DNA of 64,000 bases from Hevea brasiliensis (GCF_030052815.1 NC_079505.1:12278520-12342519), one strand, 5' to 3'; shown: positions 46,626 through 59,166, counted from the stretch's first letter. A program made the numbers and translations. Notes: generated by a model not told the origin, from the sequence alone.

Positions 46626-47195
46626 CTTGTATTTTATTTTGAAATGAAATGAAATTCTCTCTTTTGTTCAATAACTGGATGAGATCGGAAAGTATCTAAG
46701 TTGTACAAACGCCTGATTGTTTGAACATGTTAGATTATCAAACCTGAAAGCGATTATTAATCTAAGTATGAGAGGTCAGAAGAAGATGGTAATCATGAGA
46801 TCGGCCTAAGCCGAGAACAGACAACGAACGGAACTTAAGATTATTAAAATTGGAAACCTGATTTGCACACTTAAGATCGGAAACACCATTAAGCCGGATT
46901 GAAACCTTAACTTTACTAAACGATTATCCACACTATTTATAAAAGGGAGGTCGCAAATAAGACTGGATGGCACGAAGACTTAATGTTGGTTTGATTTCAT
47001 TTGATAAGAGATCGGAAATGTGATCGACTGGCAAGGCGACTCGATAATTGGTTTGAGAGATCGATAATGAAGACTTGGCGTTGGTTTGATCCCTTTGAAG
47101 AGAGATCGGTAATGAATTAAACGACATAGAGACTTAGTGTTGGGGATCGATTTCAAAGTCTATGATTTCGGGGATCGGCCAAAATATGGTGTTGA
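46626..47195 (+). other. 3' non-coding region of the 6.2-kb element
   Basis: No gene. GAGATCGG words recur (about 46682, 46798, 47006, 47100), the reverse complement of the CCGATCTC words of the 5' part. Confidence 0.5.
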
Positions 47196-47197
47196 TA

Positions 47198-47650
47198 CTT
47201 ATTGATAAACCAGAAGGCATACTAGATCCATGGTTACGATTGCATTGCCTTGGTTTGTGTCATGGCTCATTGCATATTTATGTAGTGTATCGCATGAATT
47301 TGCTGATTTGGCAACTCCAGGACTGTAACAAGTGGAGTTTGAAATGTCAGGTTAATCTTACTTTGCAACACAGCATTCTTCATGGCCGTCAATGGCTAAA
47401 TCCATCTTACTGGTTCTCTGGACGCGTTATTGCTATCCATCCTTATGATCCCAACATCTTGTATATTGGTTTGTCTATGTCAACACACAGGGTTCTTTCT
47501 TGCAATTTGGCAACTAAAACCTCGAAATTATTTATGGTGTTTTTGTTTCCTTCTAACTATGGTTGCTTGTATCGATAGGAAGATGTATTTACGCTCGCGT
47601 GGTGGCCAACTCCTATACCTTCAATTTCACATATCAACTCCAAAAATTGA
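47198..47650 (+). pseudogene. F-box protein pseudogene, 3' part
   Basis: Continues the F-box-associated domain in the frame that was open at 40997: CLGLCHGSLHIYVVYRMNLL, then DCNKWSLKCQVNL and AIHPYDPNILYIGL. A TAG at 47576-47578 precedes EDVFTLAWWPTPIPSIS, the usual PWWPTP ending of such proteins, so the TAG is premature and the former stop is TGA 47648-47650. Confidence 0.75.
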
Positions 47651-48233
47651 GTTTTTGGATATTTTCACTTCTTTATTTTGGAAGGATATACCTGCTACAG
47701 CGAAACAATCAACAATTAATTTCTCAAGTTTGGTGAGGAATGGAACTTGGTTTCGTATAATCGTTGTATGTTGATAGGATTTTATTTTGGTAACTTGTTC
47801 AGAGTGTATAAGTTTTACGTACAATGGTTGAATAAATTCATTTTTTGTTCTAACATATTGTAGGTTCCATTTGAAGAAGGAAACCTGGATTGTCAATTAA
47901 ATACCTAGTCCTTGCTAATTACGAACCTTTCTTGGATCTGAAGAGAACTTTATTGAAAGCGTAGAGCAGAGCATCACAGTACAAAATATCCCCTGGCTAG
48001 CTAACAGAGCTTAAGCTAACCAAACCTCAAATTTTACAAAAAGAAACAGATATGAAAAGAGTATAAAACTGGGAGATGATTGTCACTTTAGCTTGAATGT
48101 TCTTAAGGGTATTGTCTTTGTTGTGAAAGATATGCTCGTAATGAATAAATAATCAGAATATAACATTCTATTTGGGAAGAGTTTTATAAGGTTCTAAAAT
48201 CATAGATTTGCATTTGGGAGTCTCCATTGCCTT
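47651..48233. other. 3' flank of the F-box pseudogene
   Basis: Looks like former 3' untranslated and intergenic DNA. The target of the copia insertion (GCCTT, 48229-48233) is its right edge. No gene recognised. Confidence 0.4.
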
Positions 48234-48454
48234 TGTTAGCTTACAGCAATTAGCATAATTATAGGAGATTTGTGTAACATAATTACAGCAATTAGCATGA
48301 TTATAGGAGATTTGTGTAGCATAATTACAGCAATTATTATTCTTATCTAAATTAGCTCATATTCTCATGTATAAATAGATGTAATATCTCTGTAAATCAG
48401 ACACAGACAAATACACAATCATTTCCTTCATTACTTGTATTCTTTCTTCTAACC
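48234..48454 (+). repeat. Copia 5' LTR
   Basis: 221 bp with internal repeats of CATAATTACAGCAATTAGCA, a TATAAATA box near 48371, and an end CTAACC where the 3' LTR has CTAACA. Confidence 0.9.
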
Positions 48455-48466
48455 TGGTATTAGAGC
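48455..48466 (+). promoter_or_regulatory. Copia primer binding site
   Basis: TGGTATTAGAGC, one transition away from the initiator-Met site TGGTATCAGAGC. Confidence 0.85.
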
Positions 48467-48583
48467 CGTAAAGCTTTTATTTCTAGTTTATGGGGGTCTC
48501 TCTTCTCTCTCTATAACTTGTTCTGGTTCATTCTTTCATTCCTGTTATTATACCATTTTTTTTTTCTCCTCATCTTGTTATCA

Positions 48584-51500
48584 ATGGAGAAATGCGATAT
48601 TTCAAAACCTATTGCAACAGTTCTAACTGGTTCCAACTATAATCTTTGGGTTCAAGGAATGAAAAGTTTTTGATAGGTCGCAAGCTTTGGCGTATTGTTA
48701 CCGGAGATATCACTACGCCAACAAGAGAGAATGATGAAACTGATGCAAAATTTGTTGACTGTCTTGAGGATTGGGATAGTAAAAATCATCAGATCATCAA
48801 CTAGTTTCGCAATACCTCTGTCTCGTCCATCCACATCCAATTTGCTAATTATGACTCTGCAAATGAAATTTGGGATTTTTTAGTTAATCGATATCAGACC
48901 ACTGGACTTGCCCACTATTATCAGTTATGGACTACTCTTTATAATCTGAAACAAGAAGCAGGTCAATCTGTGAATGATTTTCTTGCTCAGGTCCAACCCA
49001 TTTGGAATCAAATATCTCAGGCCAAAATCAGTGAAGATCATCTTCATCTCATTCAAGTTCTAATGGCTCTTCGATCAGAATATGAGGCCGTTCAAGCGTC
49101 CCTGCTATTTCGAAATCCACTTCCATCATTGGATACTGCTATTCAAAAGATTATTTTTGAAGAGACTCGTCTCAGTTTGGATAAAACTTCTCAATTTGAA
49201 ACTGCTCTTGCAACTACTCGATCCTCACATCAGAAATCTGGCAATCAACTCTGTAAGAATTGTAATCAAATTGGTCATACTTTTGCATATTGTCCTACTA
49301 TAGAATGCAAATACTGTCATGGTTACAGTCATATTCTTGAACATTATCCCACACGCCCTCCAAGACCAAAAGGATTCAAGAATGTCTCAAAGCCTGGATC
49401 TTCCTCTTTCACTGCTGTTGCTGCTACTAAGGGTTCTACTGCCATCACCATGAGTGATCTTGAGGCACTATTCAAACAGGTTATCTCTTCTAATTCTCCT
49501 GCTGCCATGTCTGCCACTCCGGGTAATTCTTATTGGCTTTTTGACTTTGCATGTTATAATCATATGACCACTAATCTTAAATTCTTGTCTTCTGCAAAAC
49601 CTGTATCTTCCTTACCACCAATCTATACTGCAAATGGTACTAAAATGAATATCACACATACTGGTCATGCGTCTACCTCAAATCTTCATCTCCCTGACAC
49701 CTATTATATCCCTAATTTGGCACTCAATCTTATTTCTGTTGGTCAGTTGTGTGAAAAAGGACTAAATGTTATTTTTTCTCCCCATGGTGTCCAAGTACAG
49801 GATCCACAAACGGGACAGATTCTTGGGGAGGGTCGCAGAGTGGGTCGATTATTTGAGCTTGCATCTTTACATCTTCCTCAAAGATTTGTGTCTGCAGCTA
49901 TAATCCCTAATTCCTCCATTCACCAATGGCATCTTCGTCTTGGTCATGCTTCTGCCAGTAAAATTCAACCTTTAATTTCTCATGGATTATTAGGATCTAC
50001 TAAGTTTGAGTCATTTAATTGTTTAAATTGTCAGCTTGCAAAACAACCTGCTTTATCTTTTTCTCATAATAATACTACTTCAGACACTCTTTTTGGTTTA
50101 ATTCATTCTGACATTTGGGGTCCTTCTCCTATTTCTTCAATAAATGGTTTTTGTTATTTTGTGATATTTATTGATGATTATTCTCGGTTTACTTGAATGT
50201 ATTTTTTGAAACATCGATCTGAGTTATCACAAATTTACATCACATTTGCAAAAATGATTAAAACTCAGTTCTCTTATGACATTAAAATTCTCCAAGCAGA
50301 CAATGCCATGGAATATCGTGATTCTTCTTTACTTCAGTTTCTTAGTCAACAAGGCACCGTTGTTCAATGTTCTTGTCCTCACACCTCTCAATAGAATGGG
50401 TGAGCCGAACACAAGCATCGCCATATTCTTGATTCTGTACGTACTCTTCTTCTTTCTGCCTCATGTCCAGAAAAATTTTGGGGAGAAACAGCTCTTCATG
50501 TTGTTTATATTATTGACCATCTTCCTACCTTGGTTCTTCATAATTTATCTCATTTTGAAAAGTTGTTTGGACAACCTCCTGACTATTCCATCCTTAAACC
50601 TTTTGGATGTGTTTCTTTTGTTCTTTTACAACCTCATGAACATACCAAATTAGAACCCTGTGCTCGTCTATGTTGTTTTCTTGGTTATGGCATTGAACAC
50701 AAAGGGTATCGTTGTTGGGATCCTGTTTCTAATAAGTTACGCATCTCTCATCATGTTATCTTTTGGGACAATACTATGTTCTCTTCTCTTTCCAAATTTC
50801 ATCACTCTATCAATACTGACTCTCTATTTTTCACTGACTCCTCCAAAGAGCTGTTTCCAAGTCCTGATCTAGGTGATTGTGATGTGCTCAATATTAGCTC
50901 AACTACACCTGCCCCTGTTGAATCGGCACTAGTTGTTGATCCAATACCTGCACCTGCATCTCCTCCTAGCATTACTCTTCGTCGTTCTACCCGTATAAGA
51001 GAAACTCCTCATTATCTTTCTGATTTTCACTGTTACTCTACTATTGCAACCCTTCATGAGCCTCGTTCTTATCGTGAGGCAAGTACTGACCCTCTTTGGC
51101 AGCAAACTATGACTGACCAACTTCAGGCTTTAGAGAAAACTCATACTTGGGATTTAGTTGATCTTCTACCAAACAAGACCCCTATAGGTTGCAAATGGAT
51201 TTACAAAATCAAGACCCGTTCTGATGGAACTATTGAACGCTACAAAGCTCGCTTAGTAGCCAAAGGGTATACTCAAGAGTATGGTATCGACTATGAAGAA
51301 ACTTTTTCTCCAGTGGCCCGATTAACATCTATTCGCAGTCTCTTAGCTATTGCTGCAGTTCGTAAATGGAAACTTTTCCAGATGGATGTCAAAAATATTT
51401 TTCTTCATGGTGATTTAACAGAAGAGATTTATATGCATCCTCCTCCTGGTTATCATTCTCCTCATAAGGTTTGCAAACTTCGGCGAGCCTTATATGGATT

Positions 51501-52559
51501 AAAACAAGCTCCCAGGGCCTGGTTTGCCAAATTTAGTTCCACTCTTGCTCAACTTGGTTTTCTCTCTAGTCCACATGATTCTGCATTATTCACTCGCCGA
51601 ACTGACAGTGGTATTGTTCTTCTGTTGCTTTATGTTGATGATATGATAATAACAGGAGATGATTCATCTGGTATTTCAGAGTTACAATATTATCTAAATC
51701 AGTATTTTGAAATGAAAGACCTAGGTTCTCTCAGCTATTTTTTGTGTCTTGAAGTTTCTCAAAATTCTGATGGCTATTATCTATCTCAAGCCAAGTATGC
51801 ATCTGACTTACTTTCTCGAGTAGGCATCACTGATAGCAAAACAGTATCAACCCCGATGGAGCTCAATTGCAAACTTACACCTCTTGATGGCACTCCTCTT
51901 GATGATCCTACTTTATATCGACAGCTTGTCGGGAGTCTTGTTTATCTCACAGTTACTCGACCTGATATTTCATATGCTGTTCATCTGGTCAGCCAGTTTA
52001 TGTCTGCTCCTCGCTCAACTCATTTCTCTGCAGTACTTCGAATCCTTCGTTATATCAAAGGCACTCTTTTTCATGGTTTGCACTTTTCCGCTACCTCCTC
52101 CCTACTATTATCTGGCTACTCTGATGCTGATTGGGCTGGTGATCTGATAGATCATCACTCTACAATTGGTTATTGTTTCTTCTTGGGTAATTCTCTTATC
52201 TCTTAGCGTAGCAAAAAGCAAACTGTTATTGCACGTTCTAGCACAGAATCTGAATATCGTGCTTTTGCTAATGCTACATCTGAATTACTTTGGTTACGGT
52301 GGTTATTAACTGATTTGGGTGTCACTCATTCTTCCGCCACAATGCTTCATTGCGATAATAGAAGTGCCATATAGATTTCTTATAATGATGTATTTCATAA
52401 GCGTACCAAATATATCGAAATTGATTGTCATTTTGTACGTCATCATGTTACTCATGGCACCATATGTTTGATTCTTGTCTCCTCTGTCAGCCAAACCGCT
52501 GATATATTCACCAAAACGCATCCTCCCGCTCATTTTCAGGATCTCTTAAGCAAACTCAA
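48584..52559 (+). pseudogene. Copia gag-pol polyprotein, decayed
   Basis: From ATG 48584: gag starts MEKCDISKPIATVL; a 1-base loss in the T run at 48667-48671 shifts the frame. Zinc knuckle CKNCNQIGHTFAYC (about 49252-49293). The protease site is FDFACYNHMT, where FDSGACNHMT-like sequence is expected, so the catalytic D-S/T-G is gone. Integrase shows HLRLGHAS...CLNCQLAK and the LIHSDIWGPSP core. The IN-RT linker has LRRSTRIRETP. RT carries QMDVKNIFLHGDL and LLLYVDDMIITGDD; RNase H has SDADWAG and STESEYRA. Stops: TAG 48802, TGA 50194, TAG 50392, TGA 50401, TAG 52204, TAG 52372, all explainable as C-to-T or G-to-A in Trp, Gln or Arg codons. The last nine codons lie beyond the gypsy insertion (63028-63057). 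Confidence 0.9.
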
Positions 52560-55500
52560 TGTCACACCCTACTCCTCGTAAGATGTAACATGTTCCCATA
52601 GTATACCTAATGAATTACCGTACTTCACCTACCGGTAACCCATTAAATATACTACAAGAGATTTTAAAATAATTTTCGTTCATTTTGGAATTGGTGGGTT
52701 AAATTTGTTTCAAATATTAAAAACCTTTATTTAAAGTCCAAACATAAATCAAATTTTTGGATATTTAAGATTTCCACAATTTTTACAAAAATTTCGGCAG
52801 AGTGCCGTCTGTATTTTGAGAAAACAGTTCTTCAAAACCTGAAAATAAAAACACTCCCAATATTTTTCTCAATCACAACTTCATTTGCAACCACCAAATT
52901 TCAAATCAACAACAATGGCAACACTTCAACTCAAAATCCAAATTTCAAATCAAAAATTAATAACTCAAAATATTTCATAAACTCATGCACATTGCATATT
53001 AAATATTTAATTTACATTCACTATTAAATTTACAAACACAAAATCTCAAGAATAATATTATTACAGTTTTATCTGTACAACTGCTCAAACTACAGAGATA
53101 CATATGCATACCATCATATTTACATCAAACTAAACTACCAGGGTATAGACAATACTCGTACAGAAATTCTTCAACCATTCTCCTCTCTGACTGTAGCAGC
53201 TCACTCTACTGCTATGTCCTTTTCTCTATCTGCGATAGCAAGTTAAAGCTATCGCTGAGTATATAAATACTCAGTGGTGCACAATAAAGAATAACATGTA
53301 TAATATAAGACATTTATGAACAAATCATCATTCAAAAATCTCATTTCATAATTTCTTTCTCAAATTGCATTTCACAAATTTTTTCTCAAATCACATTTAT
53401 AACAAATCATAATTTTCAAAACTTAATATAGCACAACTTGATCAAACAATTTAATAAACATAGTATTGCCAAATAATAACACAACTTAGGCCATGACACA
53501 AAATTTCCGAACATGCCGTGTGTACATCACGACAAGGCAAACACCCCCACTAATCGAAATCAATGAGGGAGGTGGCTAGCTAGCTAATGAGTACTCATCC
53601 AAACTCGCCCCTCAGACTGGGAAGCCAGAGAGGGAGGAAATTGATCAAATATCAAACTCACCCCACAAGTGGATGAGGAACATATTAATATTGCCATGCT
53701 AAGTGTGAATTAAAACGATTTAAAAATATGATGTTCAATTATAATCGATGCAACAATTAAACCAGCTTCATTTCAAATCTCCATTTTCAAAGTAGGCAAC
53801 ACACAAATTCTCAAATAAAATTTCCAAAGCCATAACTAAATTCAAAACCATATTGTTCAAATATTCTTTACAAATCAATAAATAATTTTCATTTCAAATT
53901 TCCATTGTAAAATAGGCAACACAAAATTTTCAAAATTCACAATGAACAAAACACATTCACAATGTATAACAAATCAATTTCGATTATGAAAACTATAATT
54001 TAAAAATTTTTGTGCACAAACCTGATGCGAGGCGCTTATCGGCCTTGATTCGATTCCTCGGGTCCTTTTCCGGTGTTCTTTTCCACTGAAACACATAGTT
54101 TCACAATGTTTCAGTATCATAACTTACCATAAATCCAATAATTAATTCATAAATACTTAATTCTAGCCCAAATATGCTTAAACTAACGTTCTTAGAAATT
54201 TTCATTTCGGGGTTACTATTCACTACACTATTCAAGTTAAATTGTTGACTTTCTAAGGCTTAATAGGTATGGGAATTCCAACTTCACCCACATACCACAT
54301 TTTGGTCACCAAACTTGTTGGTTTTGGTCATTTTCTCAAAACTTAGGTCATTTTGGCATAATTGGCAATTTTCAGTTTTGGTGCTCCGAAGTTACACTGT
54401 TCCATTGGTCAATCTACTGTTGGAATTTGGCAAAACTTCCTTCATAGAAAATGTTCCTTATTGTCTTAAGTGTATTCTCATTTTTGGATCACCCCAATCG
54501 GAGTTTTGTAGCTCAAGTTATAGCCAAAATACAATTACTGTTCACGTGCACTGTTCATGCTGAGATTTTGATTCTAGCAGATTTTTGGTCCAATTTTGTT
54601 CAGTAATTTGATCAAGTTAAGTTCATAATTTGGTCTAACTTTCTTCATATGAAATGTTCTACTATGTCTTAGGTTTCCATCGGTTCAAGAATCACCTAAA
54701 TCAGAGTTTTCTAGAGAGAGTTATAGCCATTGGAACTTTACTGCTCAATGGCAATTCTGCAGAGTTGCAGGTTCAATAACTCAACTTTGCTCAATAATTT
54801 GACTAGGTTAATGGCATAATTTGGGGTGATGTTCTTCATGAAAGTTTTAGATCTATATCTTATCTAATTTCTGGTAAAATTTCAGGTCAATTTGACCTGT
54901 CTAGCTCGAATTATGACTAAATGAACAATTACTATTCATTTGGTCAATTTGGTGCAGTGGCAGCCTGCTCTCATTTCACTTTGGTCAATTGGTTCACTAA
55001 GTTTTGGTCAGTTTTTGGGCATGTTTCCTTAATGAAAATTGTGCCCTTTTATGTCTATTTTCATCCTCAATTGGTGGCATATCAATTGGGCTTGTAAAAT
55101 TCCCGTTTTGGTCCTTCAAAGTAGGTTTGGTCATGCTGCCAGCAGCATGACCATTTGCCCTACGAATTGGACTTCCATTCCAATAATTCCCACACATCTC
55201 CTTTGGTCATTATTGACCATTTTTCAGCTCACAATAGGTCAAAGTCATCATTTATGCATTTCTCCAAAATTTGTCTCAAAACCCTAGGTCCAAAACCCTA
55301 ACTCACTTAATTTGTTACATTTTACTAATTCTAAACATCTCAATCTTACTACTTCATTCAAACAAACTTGCCTAACATATTGAATTCAATCAAAACTCAA
55401 ACATATGCATAGTAACCCTAGTTGGCCAAATTTTCAGTTTGGTCCTTCACAAATGTTTTCTTTTCATTTTAACTATATTTCTAGGTTAATTAAGCTATAA

Positions 55501-56426
55501 ACATAACTAAATCAACTAACAATTCAAGTTTAGTTTACTAACCTTGTGTGCAGAATTTCTTCTCCCTTTTCTTCAAATTTTTCTTCTTTCTTTTCCTTGA
55601 ATCTTCTTTCCTAGTTGCCCAAACAAAGTCTTGTTATGGTAGGACAATTTTCTATGGTTGGATTTTGGGTTCTTCAAGCTCAAAAATGAGCTTTCATGGT
55701 GGTTTTGGTGTGGGAGAGAGAGAGTGACGTTTTGTTGAAGAAGACTTGTGTTTTATTTTTTTTTTTCTTTTCTTTTCTTTTATATTTATCCCTTTTTGAA
55801 GACCAAAAATCCCAAATTAATAAAATAAATTAATTAATCATTTATGACATCATGCATGATGTCATCACCTTTGACTTTTCCATCTTTTTTCTTTTTTTTT
55901 TTCTATTTATTTTTTTCTATTAGTTCTTTAATTTAATTCTCGATTCCGAAATTTTCTTTTCTCTGATTTTATTTGACAATTAGGTCAGGAGTCAGCTCTC
56001 GGGGTCAATTGACCAAATTGCCCCTTGCCGGTTCATCCCGGTTTGCAAATAATCCAATATTTCTTCCGGCTCCCTGACCTAATTATTTGATTAACTTAAC
56101 AGTTCTTTTTCATGATTTTCTCTTTTCCACTGTGTTCATAAGGGTCCTAAGGACCGCAGCGTCACTTTTTACAGTTCGAAATTTGAGTTTAAAATGACTT
56201 CGCAGTCATTCCCGAGACGGTCACCCATTGTTGTGACTCTCGGCTCGTTTAACTTCTTATGTTCTGTTTTTCTTGTTTATACTTAACTAATTGAACATTA
56301 CTAATTATTTGTGTTTATGGTTTCTCTAGTTGTCTTAAGTGTGATCCTAATCCCCTTAATTGTCCGGACCGACTCCGGTCACCGGAATAGTGAAATATAC
56401 CTAGCTATACAAATAGGGGTGTTACA
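52560..56426 (-). repeat. Tekay-like 3' LTR (left copy)
   Basis: Plus strand TGTCACACCC to GGGGTGTTACA. Nearly identical to 59167-63027. Contains a perfect 22-bp palindrome (55844-55865, half-site ATGACATCATG) and a 24-bp inverted repeat GGTCATGCTGC/GCAGCATGACC (55129-55152). Internal frames have no recognised domain. Confidence 0.92.
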
Positions 56427-56445
56427 ATTCTTCCCCCCTTAAAAT
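56427..56445 (-). promoter_or_regulatory. Polypurine tract of the Tekay-like element
   Basis: On the minus strand TTTTAAGGGGGGAAGAAT abuts the LTR start TGTAACA. Bases just before it encode NFEDEI, the pol C-terminal sequence that typically precedes the tract in Tekay-type elements. Confidence 0.75.
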
Positions 56446-57749
56446 AATTTCGTCCTCGAAATTGTATCCACTATCTGTCCTCAAATAGTCATTCATGTTG
56501 TTTTCTCATGTTTTTCTCATATTCTACATAACTTTATAATCTGAATAATGGTCCATAGCACTTTAACCAACGCTATTTACTCATCGATTGCTCATCTCGT
56601 GTGCCAAGTTTCTTATGAGCCTTTGTCATAAGCTAGATTCAAATTCATTTCAATTTTAAAGGTAAGCAAATCTTTTCTGTGTGCTAGTGGATCCACTCTT
56701 TCTAGGACCTCGTACGATCCTATGGGTGAGAACTAAATTTTTACTCTTTTCTTATCAAATCTCTTGATCATTTGATGCAACCTTCAGTTTAGCTTAGAAT
56801 ATTTTAGTCTTTTCTTGCTGTTATTTTAGCAATTATTTTCTTTTGTAGTCTTTTCTTTCTTGGCCATAGGTCCATAACCATTATCTTACCATCTCCATTT
56901 ATGACCAAGGCCTATGTGCCATTTTGCACTATCTTGTTTGCTTTGGTTTAACTTATTTCTTTCTTGATAAAATAGTTCGAGATATCGTCACGTGTCTTAA
57001 GTAAGTTGCTTGCCTTGGTGGCAATTCCTCATCTAGTATTTTTCTCATTTCTTACTGTTCTATTTATTTCTTTCTTTTTATCGATATTCTATAGCTTATT
57101 TTACACTAATGTGTAATCATTATTTTCTTTTGTACTTAACTATAACCTTGCAATATTCTAACTTTAGAGTTTTAAATCCCAGGTTAGGATTTTCAAACTC
57201 CTTTCCAATAAGAAAACTTTATCTTATCATAATTGTACCAAAATAGATGCCGTTTGCAACTATTCTTATTCTTGTGTACTATTGGGTAGTACGTAGCTCT
57301 ACACAATAATTCCCAAGTCAGTACTGTAATCTACAGCTTACAGCACAAACATCAAGAATATTGCATAGTTACTACGATACATCCCAATAGAACAAACTTC
57401 CCTATATCTTATTTCTTTTAAATTCACTAATATCTTGAACTTATTTTGATTATGGTATCCACTGACATCTATCAGCAGTAATACCCTTACCCGCATCTAA
57501 GGTAGCTATATTACTATAACTTACTTTTAAGTTCTCTTAACTTACCTAATTAGGCTTACTAATTAACTTTACAAATTATTGTGTACTAGCAAATACTTTT
57601 CACTGACAAACTCTTCCAAAATTAATTTTAAAAATACTAGTCACTAATATATCAAAATTGATTGATTTTTTTTTTCAACACATATACATATCTTAGTTAA
57701 AAATCGAGGAAATACCAGCAACCATGTCAGAAGTCTCATCCTCATTCCT
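56446..57749 (-). pseudogene. Relic of pol (integrase C-terminus) in the Tekay-like element
   Basis: Almost wholly degenerate. On the minus strand near 56620-56770 the reading SPIGSYEVLERVDPLAHR resembles the integrase tail (GPYEVLERVGPVAYRL pattern) of chromoviruses. No RT, RNase H or protease motif was found in the rest of the interval. Either pol was deleted long ago or this family spreads as a non-autonomous form. Confidence 0.55.
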
Positions 57750-58981
57750 CTATCGCATAGTGTATACTCTCACTGGAGCATTACCTTGTCCTGGTTGATT
57801 TACAATATTCTGACTTCCAAGCATATTACCCCTACCTCTGCCTCCGCCTCTACCAACTGCTAGTGAACTCTTTGGGGTAGAAACTTGAGCTGATCCTTTT
57901 GACGTGGTAAATGATCCATAACGGCGTGGACTTACGCAATCGTTAGCAAAATGACCAGTCCCTCCACAATTGAAACATGCTCCTATAGCTCTATAACATA
58001 CTCCACTATGTGGTTTACCACAAGTCTCACAAAGTAGATCCGACAGCGTTTTTCTGCGCCTCTGTTGAGTTTGCTGATCGGATTGGGGTGGTTTCTATCC
58101 AGAAGATCCACCTCTACCTGATTTGCGCGAGCTAGACCCTCCAAAATGTTTTCTTTTCCCAGAGCCACTCTCAGTAGCTTGGCCAGTAACCTTTTCAGTT
58201 TTCTCTTTCTCTTGTGTACTCTTTTTCACTGCCCATTCTGATTCTATCCTTTCCAGTTCCAGAGCTTATGAAATCAATTCAGAAAAATTCTGGTGTCGGA
58301 ACCCCACCACTTGCATTCTCAAGCTAGGGCTCAACCCAGCCTCAAATCTCTTACACCGGCCTCTAGGGGCGGTGACTAAGCTTCCAGCATAATGGCTTAG
58401 CCTTGAAAAATCCCGCTCATATTCTGCTATAGTTTTATCCCCTTGCTTTAAACTTAAAAACTCTTGCAGTTTCATGTCTACATAAGTATCGGGGACCCAC
58501 TTTTGTCGAAATTCCCTTTAAAGTCTGCCCATGTGAGGACTGGTGGCTCTACCAGACTGTAGGGGATGGTTTTCCACCACTCATATGCATCTCTGTGCAA
58601 AAGTGATACTGAATATTCAAACTTTAACTCTTCAGCACACTGTAGTTTTCTGAAAACCCGTTCCATCCTCTCTAACCACTGTTCTGCTTCCAGTGGATCC
58701 ACTGTTCCTTTGAATTCTATAGCCCCAAATTTCATTAACTTCTCATATTGCCGAGCCGGTGACTGTGGTTGTGCAACCGATGCTTGTGTCTGTGTTTGTG
58801 GCGGCACATTCCCCGCCATTTGTTGAAAGAACGCAGCCATCTGCTGTGCAAACTGAGCAGGGAACTGCGGTGCTTGAGGAGGAGCTAGAGTGGCTGACCC
58901 ACTCACATTCTGGAGTACTGGGACTTCTCCTTGGGCCTCAGCCTCAATAGATTGCTCTACGGAATGATCTCCCTCTTCCAT
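57750..58981 (-). pseudogene. Tekay-like Gag with CCHC knuckle, broken
   Basis: Start chosen at 58981 (MEEGDHSVEQSIEAEA). A Gln/Pro-rich N-terminus leads to the gag core AEQWLERMERVFRKLQCAEE and YEWWKTIPYSL. A frameshift at about 58480 is followed by LQEFLSLKQGDKTIAEYERD and SRLSHYAGSLV. The zinc knuckle is CFNCGGTGHFANDC (about 57938-57980). In-frame stops at 58266-58268, 58095-58097 and 57750-57752 each fit a C-to-T change of a Gln codon. Ends VRVYTMR, where active relatives go on into protease. Capsid role known from the family. Confidence 0.82.
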
Positions 58982-59147
58982 TTCGTTTTTCAGAAATTTT
59001 CTACTCTCTGATAACAAACACAAGGAGGTTGACCTCCATTAGCGCATATTCATGATGTAAATATGTCATATATATCAACATTTGAGCAGTTGTATTTACC
59101 GACAAAATATTTCAAATTCACAGTTCAAAATTTATTTTAAAACCTTT

Positions 59148-59159
59148 GCTCTGATACCA
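59148..59159 (-). promoter_or_regulatory. Primer binding site of the Tekay-like element
   Basis: Reverse complement reads TGGTATCAGAGC, an exact initiator-Met tRNA match, seven bases from the LTR edge. Confidence 0.88.
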
Positions 59160-59166
59160 CTAAACA

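Larger units (their letters stand above)
41000..47195 (+). mobile_element. 6.2-kb element without paired LTRs, 9-bp flanking repeat
   Basis: The inserted DNA lies between two copies of TACTTATTG (40991-40999, 47196-47204). Removing it with one repeat restores the F-box frame (...VVLLIDKPEG...), so the edges are exact within a few bases. The left end (TCGCAAGGTATTTTGCGGTCCCC) and the reverse complement of the right end (TCAACACCATATTTTGGCCG, then ATCCCC) share TATTTTG and TCCCC, an imperfect terminal inverted repeat. No direct LTR pair exists inside. It carries a two-exon gypsy-type gag-like gene and several minisatellites. Two readings fit: a DNA transposon (9-bp duplications are typical of Mutator-like elements) that acquired the gene, or a solo LTR-like unit (TGTCGC...GTTGATA, 5-bp duplication CTTAT). 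Confidence 0.7.

Noticed and set aside
47162..47197. Start of an independent gene at 47162
   Set aside because: The first codons lie in the inserted element; the rest is the F-box 3' part continuing from 40997.
52306..52533. Minus-strand frame at the end of copia pol
   Set aside because: Complement of the RNase H tail.
54315..55287. Short frames repeated at 60923-61895
   Set aside because: They recur only because both lie in LTR copies; no domain and no start context.
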